From a virus, in the IMG/VR virus record IMGVR_UViG_3300034064_001787, positions 1-63,568 of that record: a DNA stretch of 63,568 bases, one strand, 5' to 3'. Shown here piece after piece: positions 49,662 through 58,590 of the stretch; positions within the stretch are counted from its first letter, which is position 1, and every line of letters starts with the position of its first letter. The position numbers and the translations under genes are program-made. A model generated the notes under the pieces. The model was not told the origin of the DNA. It was given only the letters and a program-made list of their open reading frames with translations, and did no database searches.

Positions 49662-50518
49662 GATTCGGGCGCAAATTTCATGGGGCAGACACAACGCAGG
49701 ACTTTATCCAAGGATTGCCAGTCTTCAGCCCAGGTAGGCATGGTGGAGCTGAAGAGCTGGGGGATGCCAGGAACCAGGGTGACACGCGTGAGGGGCAGAT
49801 CCGCAAGAAGCCCTGTGCCTTGGCCGATGACAAGATGCAACGAGAACCCTCCAACGCTGCGCAGCTCACTCTCGTATTGGGCGACGCTGGCGAGCAAGGG
49901 TGGGCCCTCAAGACCGCGGCTGGCACCAGCGAGGTAGAAGCTCAAGTAACCGCCCGCTTCACTGCCTCTGTAAGCGTCCACGGTTAGAACATCTGTCCAG
50001 TCGGACCATGCGCCCCATTCAAAGGCTTCAACCGCTTCAGCCTTGACTGCATCTTCGGTGGTGGAAGCACCACCATAAGTGAGGGTTGGAGTTTCAATGA
50101 TGGAGTAATCGGCTGGCGGGTCAAGCAGCGTTTCCAAACAGTTTTCTGGGTCATAAGTGGTGTCAGCAGGCTCGCCGGCACAGTCGGGCACCTCCTCAGT
50201 GCCCCCCCAAGAGACGAGTGCAGCGGGACCCGCATATTCAAACACGGTTTCTTCACAGGAGCGCACAAGCATGTCGGGCGTGGGAGCGCTGTCGTAGGCC
50301 TTGCGAATGGTGGCGGTGGTGAGTTCGGTGTGGTAAGCGTCGGTTTCAGGGTTTTGGTAGGCAGCGCACTTTTGAGCGTAGGCACCGCCATAACGGGTGC
50401 GGATCTGCAGGCGGAGGTCGCGGTCACAACAACCCACAAGGCAGTGGCTCAAGGGCGGGATACCAGGACCAACGCCGGTGAGCACCTCACTTTCATCATA
50501 TTCCGGCAGGCAAAGCAT
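49658..50518 (-). CDS. Tail-region protein, 286 aa
   Basis: Mixed sequence with several Cys (MLCLPEYDES, LSHCLVGCCDRDLRLQIR) and a later beta-rich domain (GGYLSFYLAGASRGLEGPPL, SLHLVIGQGTGLLADLPLTR). It starts 4 bp after the upstream stop. No family recognised; probably a minor tail protein. Confidence 0.6.
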   Translation of the reverse strand: MLCLPEYDESEVLTGVGPGIPPLSHCLVGCCDRDLRLQIRTRYGGAYAQKCAAYQNPETDAYHTELTTATIRKAYDSAPTPDMLVRSCEETVFEYAGPAALVSWGGTEEVPDCAGEPADTTYDPENCLETLLDPPADYSIIETPTLTYGGASTTEDAVKAEAVEAFEWGAWSDWTDVLTVDAYRGSEAGGYLSFYLAGASRGLEGPPLLASVAQYESELRSVGGFSLHLVIGQGTGLLADLPLTRVTLVPGIPQLFSSTMPTWAEDWQSLDKVLRCVCPMKFAPES

Positions 50519-50522
50519 GCGG

Positions 50523-51179
50523 TTAGGGTGTCCAAATTGCGCCGACGTTGCGGCCTTCCTCGGTGCCGTCAGAGGCGTCACACACGCTCACGTTAAGGTT
50601 GGTTGTGGTGGGCTGCTGGCGCATTACCGCCCCATCCACCACATGAGCGATCAAGCGGTAGGTGATGAGCGTGTTGAGCGTCGCGTCAAAATCATCCACC
50701 ACCGGCGACCCACTGGTATGAATCACCAACGGGTCTGCGTCTGTGAACTCCGCCGACGTCAGAAAAAAGTGGGCACCGAAGACCAGATCAAAGGTCGCCT
50801 TCACATACACCCAAAAACTTCCCGTCAAACTCAGATCATTGCCATCTTCACCGATGGGCTCACCACTCAAGGTTGGAATCCGCCCCCGTGCCGTGCCCGC
50901 GTGGATCGTCCCCTCATAATCCCCTGCCTCATGGATGTAAAAAGGGTGGATCACCAAACCACCCCCGCCACCGCGCCGAAACCGCCCACTCATTGAGATC
51001 GTCGTGCCTTGCGGCCCACTGCGCACACGCACCCCTGGCCCACCGCGCACATGCTTCCCCATCGCCGCTTCCTGCGCCAGCTTACCCATCGCGTTGAACC
51101 GCGCCGCCGTCAGCGCCGCGCTCACTCGGTCTCCCGGCGTCAGCGGTGCCAGATGTTCATTGAATCGGGCCGCGCTCAT
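50523..51179 (-). CDS. Tail-region protein, 218 aa
   Basis: Begins SAARFNEHLAPLTPGDRVSA, a pattern seen in neck or tail-tip proteins, then a Gly-rich loop (GRFRRGGGGGLVIHPFYIHE) and a beta-rich end. It is coupled to the upstream gene by ATGA. A minor tail protein is likely. Confidence 0.6.
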   Translation of the reverse strand: MSAARFNEHLAPLTPGDRVSAALTAARFNAMGKLAQEAAMGKHVRGGPGVRVRSGPQGTTISMSGRFRRGGGGGLVIHPFYIHEAGDYEGTIHAGTARGRIPTLSGEPIGEDGNDLSLTGSFWVYVKATFDLVFGAHFFLTSAEFTDADPLVIHTSGSPVVDDFDATLNTLITYRLIAHVVDGAVMRQQPTTTNLNVSVCDASDGTEEGRNVGAIWTP

Positions 51180-51937
51180 GACGTGTAAATCTGGGTGTCC
51201 CAGCCGTTGCGCCCGGAAAGTTTCCACTCCCGTGAAATTTCATACACGACGCGGTTCACCACCCCACTCGGGTCGCCTCGGCGGCGGTAAGTAAAGCCCA
51301 CATACAGCCAGTTCCGCCGCCCCAGGCTGCCGCGGAAGCCCGGGCCTGGCACATCGCCGCTGATTTCCCCAAACCCGCTAACGTGAGGCAGAGAGTAGCT
51401 CACGTAATTCTCCCGGTAGGTCATCACCGCGTCCAGATAACTCTCAATGCCCGCCTTGCGGTTCAGGCTCCCATCCACATACGGGTAAAAGCTGTCGAAA
51501 ACCGCCAACGTATTATCCGCCGAAGGGTATCCCGTGCTTGGGTCGATGAACAAGGCCCCATTCACCGGGGCGCTCGGTTTTCCCGCGATCGTCAGGAATT
51601 TCGGATGCGTGGAGATGGGCTGCTCCTCCATGCCGATGATCAGCTCATAACTTGGCTTCTCCAGGTTCTCGTAATTGACCCCGGCATACGAGCACACCGC
51701 CTCCGCACCATCCGCCCCATAGACCAACTCCTGCTGCTCCATCCACAACCGCCCATTGTAGGGGTGCGCTCCGCCCAGAGGGCGCGCCCCCTGCAGGATC
51801 AGCCCGGCGCCGTAAGGTTCACCCTTGCAAGAGAACACACACTCCCCCTGCTCCAGTCCGTTGCGCTCACGCCGCGTGCGGGCCGAACCCGGCACGACAT
51901 GAATCGCATAAGCACCTCCGAAAATCTTGATCGCCAT
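51176..51937 (-). CDS. Tail-region protein, 253 aa
   Basis: Beta-rich, with GAYAIHVVPGSARTRRERNG, YENLEKPSYELIIGMEEQPI and RNWLYVGFTYRRRGDPSGVV. The variant leader GTTGAT (51952-51957) stands 14 nt before ATG. It is the first of a coupled series of tail genes. No family recognised. Confidence 0.6.
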   Translation of the reverse strand: MAIKIFGGAYAIHVVPGSARTRRERNGLEQGECVFSCKGEPYGAGLILQGARPLGGAHPYNGRLWMEQQELVYGADGAEAVCSYAGVNYENLEKPSYELIIGMEEQPISTHPKFLTIAGKPSAPVNGALFIDPSTGYPSADNTLAVFDSFYPYVDGSLNRKAGIESYLDAVMTYRENYVSYSLPHVSGFGEISGDVPGPGFRGSLGRRNWLYVGFTYRRRGDPSGVVNRVVYEISREWKLSGRNGWDTQIYTS

Positions 51938-51965
51938 ACCCCCGCTCCTCTATCAACCCACCCAT

Positions 51966-52109
51966 TCAAGGCTGCACTTGACGCGCCCGCTTTTGACGGG
52001 CCGCCTCGCGATCCGCGAGGGCAAACAGAGCGATGAGTCCAAGCGCTCCAACAGCGACCAGCGCAAACAAAATGCCCGCCACCCACGCGATGATTTGCAG
52101 CCAGGTCAT
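51966..52109 (-). CDS. Small membrane protein, 47 aa, holin candidate
   Basis: One long hydrophobic region (IIAWVAGILFALVAVGALGL, then IALFALA) and a basic tail rich in Arg/Gln. It lies directly after the signal-peptide protein gene. Size and pattern fit a small holin or phage membrane protein; no more can be said. Confidence 0.5.
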   Translation of the reverse strand: MTWLQIIAWVAGILFALVAVGALGLIALFALADREAARQKRARQVQP

Positions 52110-52141
52110 GGGATCGCGGAGGTGGTGAAGGTGGTGAAGGT

Positions 52142-52573
52142 TTAATTTTTCGGCTGGACGAGCACCGGCTGCTTCGCGCTGGTGAGCACCTCACGCACCT
52201 CACGCAGAGCGGCAGCGTCGTCAGCGGTGAAAAGCTGCTTACGCTCGCCGTAGCCGATGGCGATGGCGGAGAGGGGCGCGAGGTAGGAGCAGCTCGGCAG
52301 ACTCAGGAGGCAGAGGCAGGCGATGAGGAGCTTCGGCGTGTTGGTGCCGAGCCAAATGGCGGAGAGCCAGCCGCGCATGCCGGTGCCGTTTTGCAGCGCT
52401 TTGAGCCAGCGCCCGAGCATCATGAGGGTGATGAGGGCAAGGCTCGTGTAACCGGCATACTGCGCAGGCACGGCGGTATCCACGGCGGCTTGCAGCGCGG
52501 GATCAACGGCCTGTGCGGAGAGTAGGGGGCAGAGGGCGAAGAGCAGGAGGCAGGAGAGTAGGAGGGTTTTCAT
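52142..52573 (-). CDS. Membrane protein with signal peptide and lipobox-like motif, 143 aa
   Basis: A signal-like N-terminus (MKTLLLSCLLLFALCPLLSA), a span (YTSLALITLMMLGRWL) and a second hydrophobic stretch with lipobox-like LLSLPSC. The C-terminal 45 residues are polar and helical. This layout, next to two other small membrane genes, suggests a lysis unit (holin plus spanin-like). The start overlaps the stop of the 24-aa frame. Confidence 0.55.
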   Translation of the reverse strand: MKTLLLSCLLLFALCPLLSAQAVDPALQAAVDTAVPAQYAGYTSLALITLMMLGRWLKALQNGTGMRGWLSAIWLGTNTPKLLIACLCLLSLPSCSYLAPLSAIAIGYGERKQLFTADDAAALREVREVLTSAKQPVLVQPKN

Positions 52574-52644
52574 GATATTGGAAGCTGCGTGTCAAAAGTG
52601 GGAGGGACGAGGTTGACGGGATTGACCGGAGTGACGGTGCTCAT
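52570..52644 (-). CDS. 24-aa coupled reading frame made of spacer repeat
   Basis: ATGA overlaps at both ends join it to the genes before and after. It encodes MSTVTPVNPVNLVPPTFD and more, of which VNPVN comes from the GTCAATCC spacer repeat (52602-52640). It may serve only to carry ribosomes across the spacer. Confidence 0.4.
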   Translation of the reverse strand: MSTVTPVNPVNLVPPTFDTQLPIS

Positions 52645-52928
52645 TGTTCTCCCTCGCTCATTTTCGCGGCGACTTTGCCGGGCACTTTGCCAAGCTGACT
52701 GGCGATGCCGTGGAGACGGCCTTCGAGGTTGCTGATCTGCTGGCCGTGAGCCTTCACGTCTGGGGAGATGCGGCTTTGCTCGGCTTCGACGCTGCGCAGT
52801 CTCAGCTCCATGGTCGCGGCCCAAATAGCCCCACTGACGATGATCATGAGCGCGGCCAGGAGGAGCTTGGCGAGACGCTCCAGGCGAGAGAGAATGAGGT
52901 CGATACGGGAGAGGGAATCTTCGCTCAT
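52641..52928 (-). CDS. Membrane-anchored coiled-coil protein, 95 aa
   Basis: A helix (LSRIDLILSRLERLAKL), a span (LLLAALMIIVSGAIWAA) and a coiled-coil C-terminus (LRLRSVEAEQSRISPDVKAH). The arrangement is like XhlA- or Rz-type lysis helpers. It is followed by the coupled 24-aa frame and the signal-peptide protein. Confidence 0.55.
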   Translation of the reverse strand: MSEDSLSRIDLILSRLERLAKLLLAALMIIVSGAIWAATMELRLRSVEAEQSRISPDVKAHGQQISNLEGRLHGIASQLGKVPGKVAAKMSEGEQ

Positions 52929-52942
52929 GTGTGGTTCAAGGT

Positions 52943-53395
52943 TCAAATTTGCGCGGCAGCGGCGAAGATGGCGTCGATTTGCTCGGGGGTTTGGCCGATG
53001 GCTAAAGCGAGGGCGATGACGAATGGGTGATCTCGTTGCACCGTGGTGCTCTGCGCCGTTTGCCACCAGATCTTGCCTTCGACGGTGGCGAGTGCGGCGA
53101 CTTCGACTTGCTCGTAAAGCCCGGCTTGAAGGAGTGCAAAGGCCAGGGAGCGAAACGGGACGATGACTGGAGTCGATGGGATGTCGTGGATCTGCCAGCC
53201 AAATGTCAGCGTCTTGGCGGTGTGATCTGCTGTCTCGGTGCGCGTGACGAATTGATTGGCGGTGATTTCCGGCTGCGGGGTTTCGATGACCTCGTAGATT
53301 ACAAGCGAGGGATCAAGTCCGACAATATCGGCATCATCGCTTCGCGGATACGTCGTCAAAAAGGTATGCGTGAGGGTATCGAAGAGTTTTTTCAT
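52943..53395 (-). CDS. Hypothetical tail-region protein, 150 aa
   Basis: Contains FDTLTHTFLTTYPRSDDADI, LTFGWQIHDIPSTPVIVPFR and a C-terminal helix (GQTPEQIDAIFAAAAQI). It is coupled by ATGA to the lectin-like gene upstream. No family recognised. Confidence 0.55.
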   Translation of the reverse strand: MKKLFDTLTHTFLTTYPRSDDADIVGLDPSLVIYEVIETPQPEITANQFVTRTETADHTAKTLTFGWQIHDIPSTPVIVPFRSLAFALLQAGLYEQVEVAALATVEGKIWWQTAQSTTVQRDHPFVIALALAIGQTPEQIDAIFAAAAQI

Positions 53396-54069
53396 GAGTC
53401 AGGGAAAGCAGCGGTGGGAGGCGTAAAATCAGCGGTATATCGAGCAACGCCTTTAGTGACACGAATCTCCAGTCCTCCCGTGAAATTTCCGTTGCCGCCC
53501 GACATGCCGCCAACGAGGAGTGTGTTGGAACTGTTGTTGTAATTGTATGAATCTGTGACCGACGACACCTCGATGCCATTGATATACATTTTATGAGTTG
53601 TTCCTGACCTCACATGCGCGACGTGCGTCCATAGCCCCAAGTAAGCGCTGAAACTGACGCTGTATAAGTTGCCGTCCGTGATAAAACGCTGCCAATAGAG
53701 TCGCGAGTTGTAAAGTATCACATTCCACGCGCCTTGCACATAGGCACGCAGTCCGAAAATTTGGCCTGCCGTGTTGGACGTTTTGATCCAATACTCGACG
53801 GTAAAATCGCCATTGCCGAACGCCCAATGTGAACCGGCGGGAAATGTTACTGCGTTTGAGCCAGAACAACTCAACGACGCCGTTCCAAATTTGGGATCAG
53901 TGGTGCTCGTGATAACTCCCGTGTTTGCTGTTTGCGTCAGCTCTAGGGCGGAGCTGTCGATGATGTCGGTGCTACCGTTGGTGCCGTCGCCGTGGAGCAG
54001 CAAGACCACGCTGGCGAAATGCGGATCGTTGGGCCCAGTGGCAAAGCGATAGGGATTCACCAGGTTCAT
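53392..54069 (-). CDS. Concanavalin A-like/LamG lectin-fold protein, 225 aa
   Basis: Typical LamG/lectin pattern: LLLHGDGTNGSTDIIDSS, FTVEYWIKTSNTAGQIFGLR, THVAHVRSGTTHKMYINGIE and GGLEIRVTKGVARYTADFTP. It likely binds host surface glycans as a tail fibre partner. Coupled by ATGA to the tail fibre gene upstream. Confidence 0.8.
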   Translation of the reverse strand: MNLVNPYRFATGPNDPHFASVVLLLHGDGTNGSTDIIDSSALELTQTANTGVITSTTDPKFGTASLSCSGSNAVTFPAGSHWAFGNGDFTVEYWIKTSNTAGQIFGLRAYVQGAWNVILYNSRLYWQRFITDGNLYSVSFSAYLGLWTHVAHVRSGTTHKMYINGIEVSSVTDSYNYNNSSNTLLVGGMSGGNGNFTGGLEIRVTKGVARYTADFTPPTAAFPDS

Positions 54070-56729
54070 GCGCGAGTCCCGATAAGGGTTACTTTGAGCC
54101 CCGCGCCCGCGATGGTGCTGCCGATCTGGTCGATGTCGATAGTCATCTCGGCATCATCTGCAAGCCCGGTGTCGGAGATGACAGCGGCGGTGGCGGCGGT
54201 AGTGCTGGTCTTTTCTGTCGCGTCGATGCTGAGCTTGGTGCTCAAAATCGTGCTTCCGCTCTCATTGATGTCCACCACCAACGTGCTACCTGTTGGAGCT
54301 GTATTGACGGAGGCGCGAACGGCTGCCAGCGTCATGGCAAAAGGCATTCGGAAAGTGACTTTTGCGGTGCCCGCCGTGAGGGCTGTGGACTCGTCTGAGA
54401 GAGCCACGCTGTATTCTGCTGGCAGGCCCACAAACGATCCGCCTGCGCGATAGAGCAGATTGCCCTCCACCGTGAGATTGCCAGCCGAGCTGCGTGCTAG
54501 GGTCGTGTCGCTCGCGTGACCGACTTCAAGGCTGCCGACACCTAAAGGAGCGGAAGTGCTGCCGGTGATGCCCGCGAGCGGCAGTCCGGTGGCGTTGGTG
54601 AGGGTGGCTGCGCTTGGGGTGCCGAGGTTCGGCGTGACGAGGGTGGGCGAGTTGCCAAAGACGAGCGCTCCACTGCCGGTTTCGTCGGAGATCACTCCCG
54701 CGAGTTGCGCGGAGGTCGTGGCGGCAAATTGAGAGAGCGGATTGCTGGTGAGCGCATTTCCACCGCCGCTCAGTGTCTGCATCGTTGGGGCCGCGCCCGC
54801 GCCGTTGCTCGTCAGCACTTGACCGGCGGTGCCGGTGGCGACGACGGCAGGGTTGCCGCTGGCGTCGTAGGTGATGAGGTTGCCTGCGGTGCCTGCGGCC
54901 ATCTTGGCAAGAGTCACTGCATCATCCACGAGGCCAGCCGTGGGCAGTCCGGTGGCGTTGGTGAGGGTGAGGCTGCTCGGCGTGCCGCCTGCGCCGTTGA
55001 ATAGAACGGGAGCCCCAGCGGAGCCGATGGCAACCGCGAGCGCATCGTAAACACCAGTGCCGAGCGCTCCACTGACGAGCAGTGTGCCGCTGAAATCTGG
55101 CAGCAGCCATTCGCGGTTGGCGGTAAGTGTGGGCGATCGTAAAAACGAATCAAGAGTCGCAGTGCCGAATTTCAGAAAATCGCTGGCAAGCAACGCATAG
55201 GGGTAAGTGCCAGTGGCAGCCCAAACGACGAGAGCATTAGAGATGGTCGCGCCACCGCTGGCGTCAAAGACGATGGCCTTACCCGCGTCTGCGCTGCCGT
55301 TGGCCCCCTCACTTGAGGCGAGAAGTGCGGCGCTGCCTAAACTCAACAGCGTGCGAATGGCGGCGTAGTCTGCGGCGGAGAGCAGGCTTTGCACATTGCT
55401 GCTTGGCGCGATGCCCGCGAACGTGGTGAGGTTGGCGTTGTAGGCCTGGACGTTGGTGCCGATGACGAGACCCAGTAGGGTGCGCATGGCCGCATAGTCC
55501 GCCGCATTCAGCAGGCTCTGCACGTTGGCCGCGGGTGCAATACCCGCAAACGTGGCGAGGTTGGCGCTGTAGGCCTGGACGTTGGTGCCGATGACGAGAC
55601 CCAGTAGGGTGCGCATGGCCGCATAGTCCGCCGCATTCAGCAGGCTCTGCACGTTGGCCGCTGGCGCGATGCCCGCGAACGTGGTGAGGTTGGCGCTGTA
55701 GGCCTGGACGTTGGTGCCGATGATCAGTCCGAGTAGGGTGCGAATGGCGGCATAGTCCGCCGCATTCAGCAGGCTCTGCACGTTGGCCGCTGGAGCGATG
55801 CCCGCGAACGTGGCGAGGTTGGCGCTGTAGGCCTGGACGTTGGTGCCGATGACGAGTCCGAGAGAAGCGGCGGTTTGATCTCCTGTGTTGGTGCCACTCA
55901 GATTCGCCACCGCCTCATTAGCGAGCATCGCGTTGGTGATCGCCCCGTTGGCGATGCTGGTGGCATTGCCGATGCTGGTGACAGGGCCGGTGAGGTTGGC
56001 ATTGGTGGTGACCGTCGCCGCATTGCCGGTGATGTTGACCTGGTCACCCGTGTTGGTGCCGCTCAGTGTGCCGGTGGCCCCATCGGCGATGGTGATGCCG
56101 CTGGCTTGCACCACCTTACCACTGGTGCCGTTGTAGCGCACGATGGCGTTGTCTGCGGCACTCGCAGGGCCAACGACATCGCCGCTGCCAGAACCACCCG
56201 CGACGGCCAATTCTTCGGCTTCATCGTCGTGCGTGAAACCATTGGCTTCAGGAGCGCGGAGTTTCAGCCATTCCCACGGCGTCAGCATCACCAGCGGATC
56301 ACCGCCGCCAGCGCCGGTGCGGCGTTGCAGGGAGAAGATCAGGTCATCGCTCTCTTCTGGCGCGTCCGCGCCTGGAATGGTCCATTCCAGCGCCGCCAGC
56401 ACTTGAAACAGCTCCTTCGTCGGGCTGGCCGCCAGCAGCGCCAGGATGGCATCTGTGTTCAGGCTCAAACGCCCACTGTAAAAGCCTGTGGCGGCGTTTT
56501 CTGGCACCTCAAACTCCGTCAACTCCGCCAGTAGTCCCGCGCTCTTGGTGGCGCGCACGCGCAGCGCCAGCGTGCTGCCGCTTTCCAGCAGCACCGCCTC
56601 GCCGTCCTGATGGAAGCGCACCTCCACCCGCTCTCCCGTCAGCGCCTTGACTTCTTGAGTCACCGGACCACTGCGGGCAGGCCATTCCGCACTGACCACA
56701 CCATTGAGGAGATTCGCATACAACCGCAT
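54066..56729 (-). CDS. Tail fibre protein with tandem 43-aa repeats, 887 aa
   Basis: An N-terminal domain of about 165 residues for attachment (MRLYANLLNGVVSAEWPARS) is followed by collagen-like loose repeats (SGTNTGDQ motif), then four tandem 43-residue units with GTNVQAYSANLATFAGIAPA. A Ser/Thr/Ala-rich shaft leads to a C-terminal domain (KVTFRMPFAMTLAAVRASVN). It probably recognises the host. GTTGAT (56744-56749) is 14 nt before ATG 56729. Confidence 0.85.
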   Translation of the reverse strand: MRLYANLLNGVVSAEWPARSGPVTQEVKALTGERVEVRFHQDGEAVLLESGSTLALRVRATKSAGLLAELTEFEVPENAATGFYSGRLSLNTDAILALLAASPTKELFQVLAALEWTIPGADAPEESDDLIFSLQRRTGAGGGDPLVMLTPWEWLKLRAPEANGFTHDDEAEELAVAGGSGSGDVVGPASAADNAIVRYNGTSGKVVQASGITIADGATGTLSGTNTGDQVNITGNAATVTTNANLTGPVTSIGNATSIANGAITNAMLANEAVANLSGTNTGDQTAASLGLVIGTNVQAYSANLATFAGIAPAANVQSLLNAADYAAIRTLLGLIIGTNVQAYSANLTTFAGIAPAANVQSLLNAADYAAMRTLLGLVIGTNVQAYSANLATFAGIAPAANVQSLLNAADYAAMRTLLGLVIGTNVQAYNANLTTFAGIAPSSNVQSLLSAADYAAIRTLLSLGSAALLASSEGANGSADAGKAIVFDASGGATISNALVVWAATGTYPYALLASDFLKFGTATLDSFLRSPTLTANREWLLPDFSGTLLVSGALGTGVYDALAVAIGSAGAPVLFNGAGGTPSSLTLTNATGLPTAGLVDDAVTLAKMAAGTAGNLITYDASGNPAVVATGTAGQVLTSNGAGAAPTMQTLSGGGNALTSNPLSQFAATTSAQLAGVISDETGSGALVFGNSPTLVTPNLGTPSAATLTNATGLPLAGITGSTSAPLGVGSLEVGHASDTTLARSSAGNLTVEGNLLYRAGGSFVGLPAEYSVALSDESTALTAGTAKVTFRMPFAMTLAAVRASVNTAPTGSTLVVDINESGSTILSTKLSIDATEKTSTTAATAAVISDTGLADDAEMTIDIDQIGSTIAGAGLKVTLIGTRA
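55360..55875 (-). repeat. Four tandem 129-bp units in the tail fibre gene
   Basis: The phrase encoding GTNVQAY recurs at 129-bp steps (near 55441, 55570, 55699 and 55828). Units are almost identical, with the central two most alike, so unit number may change by recombination and alter fibre length. Confidence 0.9.
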
Positions 56730-56751
56730 CCCCACGCGCTCGTATCAACCC

Positions 56752-56782
56752 AAAACAAAACCGCCACCCCAAAGGGTGGCGG
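56752..56782 (-). terminator. Intrinsic terminator after the major capsid gene
   Basis: On the minus strand CCGCCACCC (56774-56782) and GGGTGGCGG (56761-56769) form a 9-bp stem with short loop, followed by TTTTGTTTT. It separates strongly expressed capsid genes from tail fibre genes. Confidence 0.88.
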
Positions 56783-56814
56783 TAACTTGAAACTTCAAAC
56801 TTCAAACTTAGAAC

Positions 56815-57786
56815 TTACGCCCACTGCGTGTTGATCAGGTAGCCCTCGTTCGTGTCGATGATGTGCTCGCCGGTGTTCTGGCGCACGCGGACGATGTCCT
56901 CGCGGGTCGTCTCATTGCGGTAGGTTTCGGCCGTGTAAAGGCCGTCGCCATCCTCAGTCCAGGTGATCGTGCGGCCGATGCCGCCGTTGTTGAAGTCACC
57001 CGCAGCCAGGTTCGCGATGAGCACCGTGCTGGTGCCCCAGATGGCCGTCAGGCTGGCACTGCCACCCTTCTTGCCCGCGTCGTAGTGGCGTCCGGAAACG
57101 ATGATCTCCTTGACCTCCAGCGCATCCGCAGCGGCGGTGAGGGAGAGCTTCACATTGCCCACGTTGGCGTTGTTGCCAAAGGTGTAGCTCAGGAGCTTCG
57201 GCGAGCGGCGCAGGCGATCCCACACCTGGCGGGCCAGCACGATGCTCACGTCATCGGGATTCACCCCACGCGCTTCCAGGTAGCGCTTGGCATCCTGCAC
57301 ATCCCGGGCGATGTCGATGTTCGCCAGCCCGGCTTCCGTGTAGGCCGCCACGCTGTTCACGGCAGTGAAGCCGCTGTTCGCCTCGCTCATCACGAGGTTC
57401 GCCACGCGGCGCTCATAGGAGAGCGCCACATTGCGGCGCACCAGCTTGGCTTCCTTGACTTCCACGTCGAAGAACTTCGCCATTTCAGCCTGCTCAGTGT
57501 CGTCCACCGCGCCTTCGAGACCGCGATCCACGCAGTCGTAAGTGCTCCATTCCCAGGAGCGGTTCACGCGCTTGTAGGCGCTGTGCGGCGCACGTTCGGT
57601 TTCGAGCTCAGTCTTGAGCAGTTCGCCCTTGTCGATCTTGTAGCGCGGGTAGCGCCCGGTCTGGGTTTCGGAGGGGTAGATGCCGAGAACTTTCTCGGCG
57701 ATGAGGCCTGTTTCGGCTTCACGAGCCTGCTCAAGGAAAGTCTTGATGTCAGGGCGATGGACGGCAGCGGCGTTGGAGTAAGGCAT
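56815..57786 (-). CDS. Major capsid protein, 323 aa
   Basis: Forms the capsid shell. Long helix (IKTFLEQAREAETGLIAEKV), a charged E-loop-like segment, and the common capsid pattern NIDIARDVQDAKRYLEARGV then DDVSIVLARQVWDRLRRSPK, ending in beta strands. Order protease/scaffold, decoration, capsid and a terminator behind it are those of lambda-like heads. ATG 57786 is preceded by ATT, without a full GTTGAC box. Confidence 0.87.
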   Translation of the reverse strand: MPYSNAAAVHRPDIKTFLEQAREAETGLIAEKVLGIYPSETQTGRYPRYKIDKGELLKTELETERAPHSAYKRVNRSWEWSTYDCVDRGLEGAVDDTEQAEMAKFFDVEVKEAKLVRRNVALSYERRVANLVMSEANSGFTAVNSVAAYTEAGLANIDIARDVQDAKRYLEARGVNPDDVSIVLARQVWDRLRRSPKLLSYTFGNNANVGNVKLSLTAAADALEVKEIIVSGRHYDAGKKGGSASLTAIWGTSTVLIANLAAGDFNNGGIGRTITWTEDGDGLYTAETYRNETTREDIVRVRQNTGEHIIDTNEGYLINTQWA

Positions 57787-57831
57787 AATCGGATGTCAGT
57801 GAAAAGTTCGTTCTGGGTTTCAGGAAAAGGA

Positions 57832-58545
57832 TCAGGCCAGGTCGGCATCCACCGCGCCTTTCAGCACGCGGAAGTTGATCACCATCAGCGCATTGAGGGC
57901 GTTGCTGGCGTGCAGGTTCGTGATGACGATGTCGAAGCTGCCGTTCGTCACGTTCTTCACGCTGAAGGCAGGCGTTCCCGCGCCGTTGTAGGTGGTGCTC
58001 AAGGGGATGATGTCCTGTGCCTCCACCGTGGTGTTGGTCACTGTGAAGGTTTCCTCAGCGCCACCGGCAGTGGTCAAAGCCACCGTGGTGATCTGGCCCA
58101 CACGCTTGCTCAAGGTCACCCCCGTGCTGGCGCTGGTGATCTGCGTCACCTTGCCACCTTGACCGGCCACCGGATCAGCGGTCTGCTCCTTGGGCAGGTA
58201 GCGGATGCCCCCTTCAACCGCGCCGATGGCTTCGAGGGCGACGCCGATGAGCGCACCGGCCACACGTTTGGTGATCATGCCATTGGCAGCGGCTTCGAGT
58301 TCATCACCGATGGCGATGGCGGACGCGCCGGAGTTGTGACCCCAGTGCTGGCCGTAGGCGAATTCAATGATCGTGCCGTAGGATTTCGAAACAACGGTGG
58401 AGTCGATGTCCGTTTGCAGCGTGCCATCGGCGCGGGTGCCGGGACCGGCATACACGAGCTTGTTGCTGCTGTTGATGGAGACACGGCGGTTGGCCGCGAG
58501 AGCGCCCGAGTTGGCGTAGAAAGTGTGGCGATTGGAGTCCTGCAT
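57832..58545 (-). CDS. Capsid decoration (DUF2190-like) protein, 237 aa
   Basis: N-terminal TFYANSGALAANRRVSINSS and AIAIGDELEAAANGMITKRV are typical of DUF2190-type decoration or head-fibre proteins. The C-terminal half (GVTLSKRVGQITTVALTTAG onward) is a beta domain. It lies between scaffold and capsid genes, as decoration genes do. Confidence 0.75.
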   Translation of the reverse strand: MQDSNRHTFYANSGALAANRRVSINSSNKLVYAGPGTRADGTLQTDIDSTVVSKSYGTIIEFAYGQHWGHNSGASAIAIGDELEAAANGMITKRVAGALIGVALEAIGAVEGGIRYLPKEQTADPVAGQGGKVTQITSASTGVTLSKRVGQITTVALTTAGGAEETFTVTNTTVEAQDIIPLSTTYNGAGTPAFSVKNVTNGSFDIVITNLHASNALNALMVINFRVLKGAVDADLA

Positions 58546-58590
58546 GATCGTGAAAAAGTGAAAGGTTCAGGGGATGGGTTTCAGGACGGC

